The translations under genes were made by a program, and so were the position numbers. From Anarhynchus alexandrinus (Eukaryota; Chordata; Aves; Charadriiformes; Charadriidae), in NCBI GenBank assembly GCA_008711295.1, contig VUYV01000213.1, positions 532,187 to 596,186 of the forward strand: a stretch of 64,000 bases of DNA. Direction: 5' to 3'. Position 1 is the stretch's first letter, and the number at the start of each line of letters is the position of its first letter. Shown here in pieces: positions 58,125-64,000 of the stretch. The notes beneath the pieces were generated by a model, which was given only the letters and a program-made list of their open reading frames with translations, was not told where the DNA came from and ran no database searches.

Positions 58125-61100
58125 CTAGAAGACAAAAATCAAATTGGCAATGGTCAGCCCAGGCAATGCCCAGAATCATGAAATGTAAATATATTTGGCA
58201 CTTGATTTAAAACCAAGCAACACTCCAAGTATTCCATATTTCATATAAACTTTGACTCAAGAATGAAATTGTGTGGACTCTTCTTTTAAACAAAACACGG
58301 TTAAATGCTGGATTTGCCCAATTTGAGTGCTTTCTCCATAGCTCTTGTTTGCATTGTGCTCTTTACACAGAGATAAAGCTCATGTGTAAGACACAACCTT
58401 TAACAAGGCAGCAGACCACGTAGGCCTATGTGAAAATAAAGAAAAACACTGGCCCTAAGTGTGCCATTAGGTTTCTCTAATGAATAACTGCATCTTATCT
58501 GCAAACTGAAGCAATAATTTACGGACAATTACAAAACAGATGAAAGGTCTTTGCTGAATAAACAGTGCCCTTGTCAGCCTCTAAGTGTGTGATCTTCCCT
58601 GACTGACTGTCGTCCTGGCAGGGGCAGCCAGGCATAGTTCCTCCAGATGAGGCAGTATTACCAAGTACAAGATGCAGATGGTTTTCTCCTTGGCAGAGCT
58701 TCTAGTAAGGGACGCACTGCATTTAGGCTTCTTACATACTAGTTTGTAATAGGACTCTCAAGGTAATGTGGGTTGTTTACTTTGGTTTGTAATGTTTCTC
58801 TTGGTTGGGGCCAGCATGGTTTGGGCTGAGATTGCCATCTCAGAGAAGCCTGTTTGAACAGCACATCCCCTGATATGTTCCATGATCTGAATATGTTTGA
58901 GGATAAAGAGAAGTCAGTGCATTGAAACAGGCTAGCAGCAGCCCTAAAATAGGTGTCTGACAGCACGTTGCTGTCACTCATGACAGTGTGGAAGGGGTGA
59001 GCATACTCACACATCAGAGGTGCAAACTACCAAATAATGATACATGTTCTGCAATCAAAATACCGATCTGTGATAGTGAAATATCTCGATAATGTAATAT
59101 TTTCTATAATTAGGCTTGTTCAGGTTTACCTTTCCTTTGGGACTTTTGGAGTTAGCAGGATACAGAAAGATTCCTCCATACACCAGCGTACGATGCACAT
59201 CAGCCACCATAGATCCTATGTACCTCCCACCATATGGTGAACTGCCATCCTACAGAAAGACATTTGAATAAATGTAACTTTTGAGCACATCGGGTTAATC
59301 TTTTTTTTTTCTTTTTTTCCCCTGTCTTAGTGGTCCCAACATCTAACTCCTCTATATTGTGATTCATTGATAATATTCAAAGTAGTTTTGGAGAAAAATT
59401 CAGCTTCCTCCTCATTTTCTAATTGGAAGAATCCAAGGAAAAGGACTGACAGAAAATTTCAGGATAGACGAGTGGTAGTGCCAACAACAGAAAAAGCATC
59501 CCAGCTCTCCATCAGTGCTCTAACCCTTTGAAAATACTGCATTCCTAGTAGCAAAAAGATCGAGTGCTAGGAATTGATGTTGGTTTTTTTCCTTTTGTAG
59601 CAGAAAAAAATATCAAGGAGAAAAACAAGTGATCTTTCCTACTTCTTCTACCCATCTTTGCCAGCTTCTACATCTTTTTTGGGAAGAAAAAGTTAATAGT
59701 TCACTACTGGTATTATTTCCTTATTATACTCCAAAGAGTACATTTTAATATCTAAATAAACAACACCTTAAGCCTGGAAAGATGCCAGGGGAACATACCA
59801 GTCTTTGTTCAAAGCAAGATCAGGAAGTCAAGAAGGGACGTGAACACTTAACAATAGTAAATGTTGACACTTCATTGTCCACATAATAACTCCAGTGATG
59901 ACAGGCTTAAGGCACGAGAACAGACATGATTTTTATGGGCACTCCTTAGAGCTTCAGGCCTCCTGACACCAGGAAGCTGCATGACCACAAAGTGGACCCT
60001 GAAACTACACTAGCTTTTTAAGTGAGAGGCCCCCTCAGGACCCAGCTTGTGTTACCACTGAGCAACGACCCACCACCATCCCCATTCAGCTCTCCACCTA
60101 CTTGGATGCTGCAGTGAGGAAGCAGCAATCTAACACACATGTTGATCAAATTTCTTCATCACCAGATGAGGCTTCCTCTCTACTTGACTACCAAGTGCCC
60201 AGTTTTGCCTCTAGCACTGTTACTCGGGCCCCCCGTCAAGAAGGAAGATTAAAAAAAATAAATAAAGAAAGGATTAAAAAATATAAAAGAGGTGCAGCGC
60301 AGCACTGAAGGACAGTGAAATATCTGGTCACATCAACTGCTACTCTAATTATCAGTCCTACATGAAGATACATTTTAAATAACAGGAAAGGAAAGCAAGC
60401 TCTAAACAGTGCATGAGACAGTGATTGACCACAAAGTTGGAAATTGTGAGTGTTGCTTGTCACCAGAAAGTTTCTCTGAAACAGAATCTTTTACCTCAGG
60501 GAACTTCTTCTTTTTGAGATACTCTGTGACTGCAGGATCAAAGTATTTAGCATAGCCTTCGTTGAGACTGTAGATATTTCCCTTCTTTTTGATTTTCACA
60601 TCCCTGTCCACCAAAATGAATTCTCCAATTGCCTAACAACAAGAAAGAAAAACAATTTGTCAACTTTAATTGGTCATTTATTTACAAACCAAGGCAAAAA
60701 TCAACCATACACACAATTTAGGAAAAATTTAATACCACTGCCACTTTCTTTAGTAACTCAGTACCTATGAAAAAGTGGTATTTGCAGTCTAGATGCAAAG
60801 TGTTCTATTTATCCACAAAAGATAGACAGAAGCATGAATCCTGGAGTCATGCAAGCTTCTTCATGCTACCATTCCCAGCTCTCTATCACTTCTCTATGTC
60901 AAAAAATGCTGTTGCCTGTAAATTTGTTTAGCTTCCCCCTCTTTTGCTAGACTTACAATAAAAGTACAGCTCTGAGGAGTTTGGAAACTGACAGTGCCGG
61001 TTGAATCAATGCATAAACATCTTCAAATAGCTGTAGATATTAAGAAATTCCAATTTGTCTTAGCTCAGGCTAACTGGAAGCCTGGAGTCAAGAGAGCCAA

Positions 61101-63134
61101 TCTCTGTAACCAAGGGCTGGTCTGTTTAGTTTTCACTAACGTAAATTTCCAAGTTAGTGCTAAAACCAAACAAAATAACATGCACGCATGCTCAAAGTTA
61201 AATCTGCCATCTGAACATAGACAAAAATACATGCAGCTACTTAAGCTGTTACTTAACAGGCAGCACCGAGTTATATTTCCTGCTGCTTGACCACTGCAAG
61301 TTCTAAAAATTTAATACTGGCAGGTGGCACAGCCTGAGTACAAAAAAAACAGGTCACTAAAGCAAACTAATTTCTGCTATGATCAATATGACTTTTATTT
61401 TAGAACTCATACAGTCAACGCGTGCTAGAACACCAAACGCACCCACACATATCACTTACTCTTTTACACACCATCGTGGGATCTGAAAACACAGAAGGTG
61501 GTTAAATATTTCTGCTTCTCTGGTTTACTAAGGTCCTAGCATTAAGGAAAAGACAAACAAGTCTTAAAGGGCATTCTGCATTGCAGAAAACAGCTCATTT
61601 TAAATATCACGTGATTTGGCGCATGCTGTGTATTTGCTTCACTGACTTGGCGGCTGTCTTCCCGTTGTTGGTGCACACATAGCGCCGCTGCAGCTGGCAG
61701 GCAGAATGCAAAAACCTCTTGACATTGTTGCTGATGGGTTATTAAGTGTACTTCATTTCTCCGCGTTAGCCTGAAAATTGCTCCTTTGTTTGATTTTTTT
61801 GGAGACAAACAGTTCTTATAGACAGTACCTTGTCATCCCTAATAAAGAAACAAAGAAACAGAAGGCATTCTCACCGGATCCAGCATGAAACAGTTAACGC
61901 CTCCAGCAGAAGTGGCCAGTACCAGCATTGTGGCACTCCCATAGAGAGCATAACCAGCTGCCACAAGATTACGCCCAGGTTGTAAAGCATCTTTCCCAGA
62001 AGGTTCATCAGGGGACATCTAGAATAAGAAGCAGCACAGTCAATTTTACTTCATTTCTATAGTTGGTACATAACTGGACTCTCTGGGACAGGGACGGTCT
62101 TCTACTCCATATCCATGCACGAGGTGACACAAATGCTTCCATGATCCACAACTGAGATTCCTACTCGATGCCCTAACACAAATTATATGGAGGAGACAAA
62201 CACATTGATCTAGAATTCTCTTGTATAAGCCTAGTTGGAATGCAGGAAGCAGGAAAGGATTAAGGAGATAATATAGAGCTGTGTACCTCCTTGCAGGTGA
62301 TGATGAACATAGCTCAGAGGAAAACTCTAAGGCACAGTTCAAAAGCAAGCAATCAAACATGACTCACAGAGTCCACAGCTGATCAAAAGTACGTGGGATT
62401 TTTTTTGTTTTCTTTTGCTTTGTACCAAAATAAAGTTGAAAATAGTTGCTTTAAGATGTATGGCAACATAGAAAAGATGATTAAGATGGACAGTTGGGTG
62501 TGTTTTATCTGACTTACTTTTTCCCCCATCTTGTGACATGTAAGTCCAGTATTTCAAGCTCCTTCAGACAAGGTTTCTGCCTTTCAGAGTGAATTAGACA
62601 CTTCAAATGCACATGCCATGTTTCAGCTCTTGTTTGTGTTTGAAGCCTGTCCTCAGGCTAACAGGACTATTAGTACAGAGAACAAGAAAACCTGAAAGCA
62701 CATTCCCCAAGTAGATGACAACCGCGTTGTATTTTGTCTCAACACAAATATTCATGAAATCTAAGACCCGATTTGTTTGTAAGGGGTAATTCCTTCAGCT
62801 GGCTAATTAAGTATCAGCCAGGCTTCCTTGTGCATATACGTACCTCATCTTCTAAGAGACTAATGCAAATTCCTCACTAATGTTTTATACAATCATCTGT
62901 GAAATAGCAGACAACTTAAAGCTGATCCTGAAAGTCTCTTTCACAAACAAGTTTAGTTAGGTTTTAAGTCCTCACATGCAATTATATTCATCAAAAGGTG
63001 CACAATAATAGTTTTTCCTGTCCTACATGAAAGCATTTTACCTTTCTATAGATGGCAAAGATGGTCCCAATGGAAACAAGACAGTCAATGTTTGATGAGC
63101 CATCAAGAGGGTCTATGCAGACTATGTATTTACC
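57933..63134 (-). CDS. FBP1: Fructose-1,6-bisphosphatase 1 (liver type), exons 3-7
   Basis: The liver and kidney isozyme of the same gluconeogenic enzyme. The window holds exons 3 to 7: 63134-63042, 62018-61875, 60632-60495, 59249-59130, 58124-57933. They join to 687 bases (228 residues and TGA). Exons 1-2, about 112 codons, lie beyond the right edge. All boundaries and phases equal those of FBP2. Visible sites: AMP-contacting K-Y and metal site in [31 protein letters not shown]; substrate region SMVADVHR; signature LRLLYECNP with its metal-binding glutamate. The C-terminus KKHSAK and the MLVLA and VNCFMLDP stretches identify FBP1 rather than FBP2. Oddity: exon 4 has 48 codons, one more than FBP2 exon 4 and human FBP1 (TSAGGVNC against MDCGVNC). 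Confidence 0.96.
59130..59249 (-). CDS. FBP1: FBP1 exon 6
   Basis: Encodes [20 protein letters not shown] through NSKSPKGK, 40 codons, phase 0. Acceptor TCTGTAG, donor GTAAAC. Confidence 0.95.
60495..60632 (-). CDS. FBP1: FBP1 exon 5
   Basis: Encodes [18 protein letters not shown] through KKKKFPE, 46 codons, phase 0. Acceptor TTGTTAG, donor GTAAAA. It is very similar in protein to FBP2 exon 5 but differs at many synonymous sites. Confidence 0.95.
61875..62018 (-). CDS. FBP1: FBP1 exon 4
   Basis: Encodes [17 protein letters not shown] through NCFMLDP, 48 codons, phase 0, one codon longer than in FBP2. Acceptor TTCTAG, donor GTGAGA. Confidence 0.95.
63042..63134 (-). CDS. FBP1: FBP1 exon 3 (metal site)
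   Basis: Encodes [17 protein letters not shown] through AIYRK, 31 codons, phase 0. The usual CFDPLD reads CIDPLD here, leaving both metal-binding aspartates intact. Acceptor CCTAG, donor GTAAAA. Confidence 0.95.
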
Positions 63135-64000
63135 CTAGGAAACAAAAAAGAGGGAACAACTAGATTAGTGATATTATTTACCCACTGTACCCAAATAAGA
63201 ATGTTTCAGTAGGTAAATATTCTCAGAGACTTGCAAAACAATACAAACTAAAAGACTTTTACAGATTATGAAGGAACTGAATTCAATGTTAGAAATTTTT
63301 TGGCCCAGATTTCATTCTTGTTGTCAACTGTGTGATTCGCCACAGTAGTAGCTGGAAATTCTTTAAAGTAATAGATGATGACATGGGAAAGATGAAGTTT
63401 TCATACACAATTTTTAATATATAAAAAAAAAAGAGAATGCTTTTTAATTATTAGTTTAGCTTCATCTATTTAATTAATGCCAATCCATTTTGATAGATAT
63501 CCTGTAATATCTACTAATTAAGCTACACTTTCTCGTCTCTAACAAAATGGCTTTCTGAATTATATGGAAAAAGACAAATGAAGAAGATCAGCCTTTTTCA
63601 CATAGACCTAAAATCAGAAACATTAGAAAGGCCTTTAACACCTGATGTTCATAAACTATACATTTCACTTTATCTGTGCTCTGAATGGACAGATGGTCAG
63701 AAATTACCTTAGCCAGTCTGTGGACGTATCCTGGTTTTTGGGGGGTTTTCTCCCCCCAGAAAAAGAATGGTCCCTGCCTATTTCTGTATTAAAGATTCCT
63801 GACAGTACAGGAAATTGCCAGTGCAGGGAAAACAGCTGAATCAACTGTACCTTTTAAATAACTTGTTTTCCCTTTATTTTATCCACAGTCATTTTAATAG
63901 TCATGTGTAACAACAGTAAGCGTTTATTCGTTTTTCGTTTGATTTCACCCTGCATGCCAGAAACTTAATTGTCCAGCAACACTCTACTCTGCAGGTAGGA
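63135..64000 (-). other. FBP1: FBP1 intron 2, partial
   Basis: Everything right of exon 3 lies inside FBP1 intron 2. I looked for the exon 2 motif (VTGDQVKKLDV-like) and did not find it, so exons 1 and 2 lie outside the window. Confidence 0.8.

Larger units (their letters stand above)
58125..63041 (-). other. FBP1: FBP1 introns 3-6
   Basis: Four introns of 1.0-1.25 kb each (58125-59129, 59250-60494, 60633-61874, 62019-63041). I see only T-rich runs (near 59,301-59,319 and 62,400), and no transposon or RNA gene. They are much shorter than FBP2 introns 3, 5 and 6. Confidence 0.7.

Overview
This window is vertebrate nuclear DNA, almost certainly from a bird. The genes are split by GT-AG introns. 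The cathepsin L protein reads like the avian form. The only recognisable transposable elements are CR1 LINE remnants, whose 3' tails carry the ATTCTATGAT-type repeat typical of birds and other reptiles. In chicken the FBP1/FBP2 and CTSL genes are Z-linked, so a Z chromosome origin is likely, but this cannot be proved from the sequence. Two single N bases (3460, 14157) mark small assembly uncertainties.

Layout. 1-13,300: no gene recognised. 13,300-14,900: a CpG-rich promoter region. 14,559-19,010 (+): complete cathepsin L (CTSL), 7 coding exons, 338 residues, with its poly(A) signal at 19,301. 19,320-29,735: no gene recognised, one CpG-rich cluster at about 25.5-25.7 kb. 30,369-51,873 (-): complete muscle-type fructose-1,6-bisphosphatase (FBP2), 7 coding exons, 340 residues. 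Its intron 3 holds a long ACT microsatellite, a 5'-truncated broken CR1 and a second CR1 tail. 51,874-52,150: FBP2 upstream region with a perfect 10-bp inverted repeat made of two CAGCTG E-boxes. 52,150-57,480: intergenic. 57,933-63,134 (-): exons 3-7 of the liver-type paralogue FBP1; its exons 1-2 lie beyond the right edge.

Function. FBP1 and FBP2 are tandem paralogues, both transcribed leftwards, with identical exon boundaries and phases, so they descend from one duplicated gene. Both encode the gluconeogenic enzyme that hydrolyses fructose-1,6-bisphosphate to fructose-6-phosphate and phosphate. CTSL encodes a lysosomal cysteine protease, faces FBP2 tail to tail, and is unrelated in function.

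I found no novel multi-gene system. The observations most worth checking are the FBP2 upstream E-box palindrome, the weak FBP2 exon 2 splice donor, single-codon length differences in both FBP proteins, the antisense ORF at the CTSL promoter, a 49-bp tandem duplication behind FBP1, and an unassigned CpG cluster between CTSL and FBP2.
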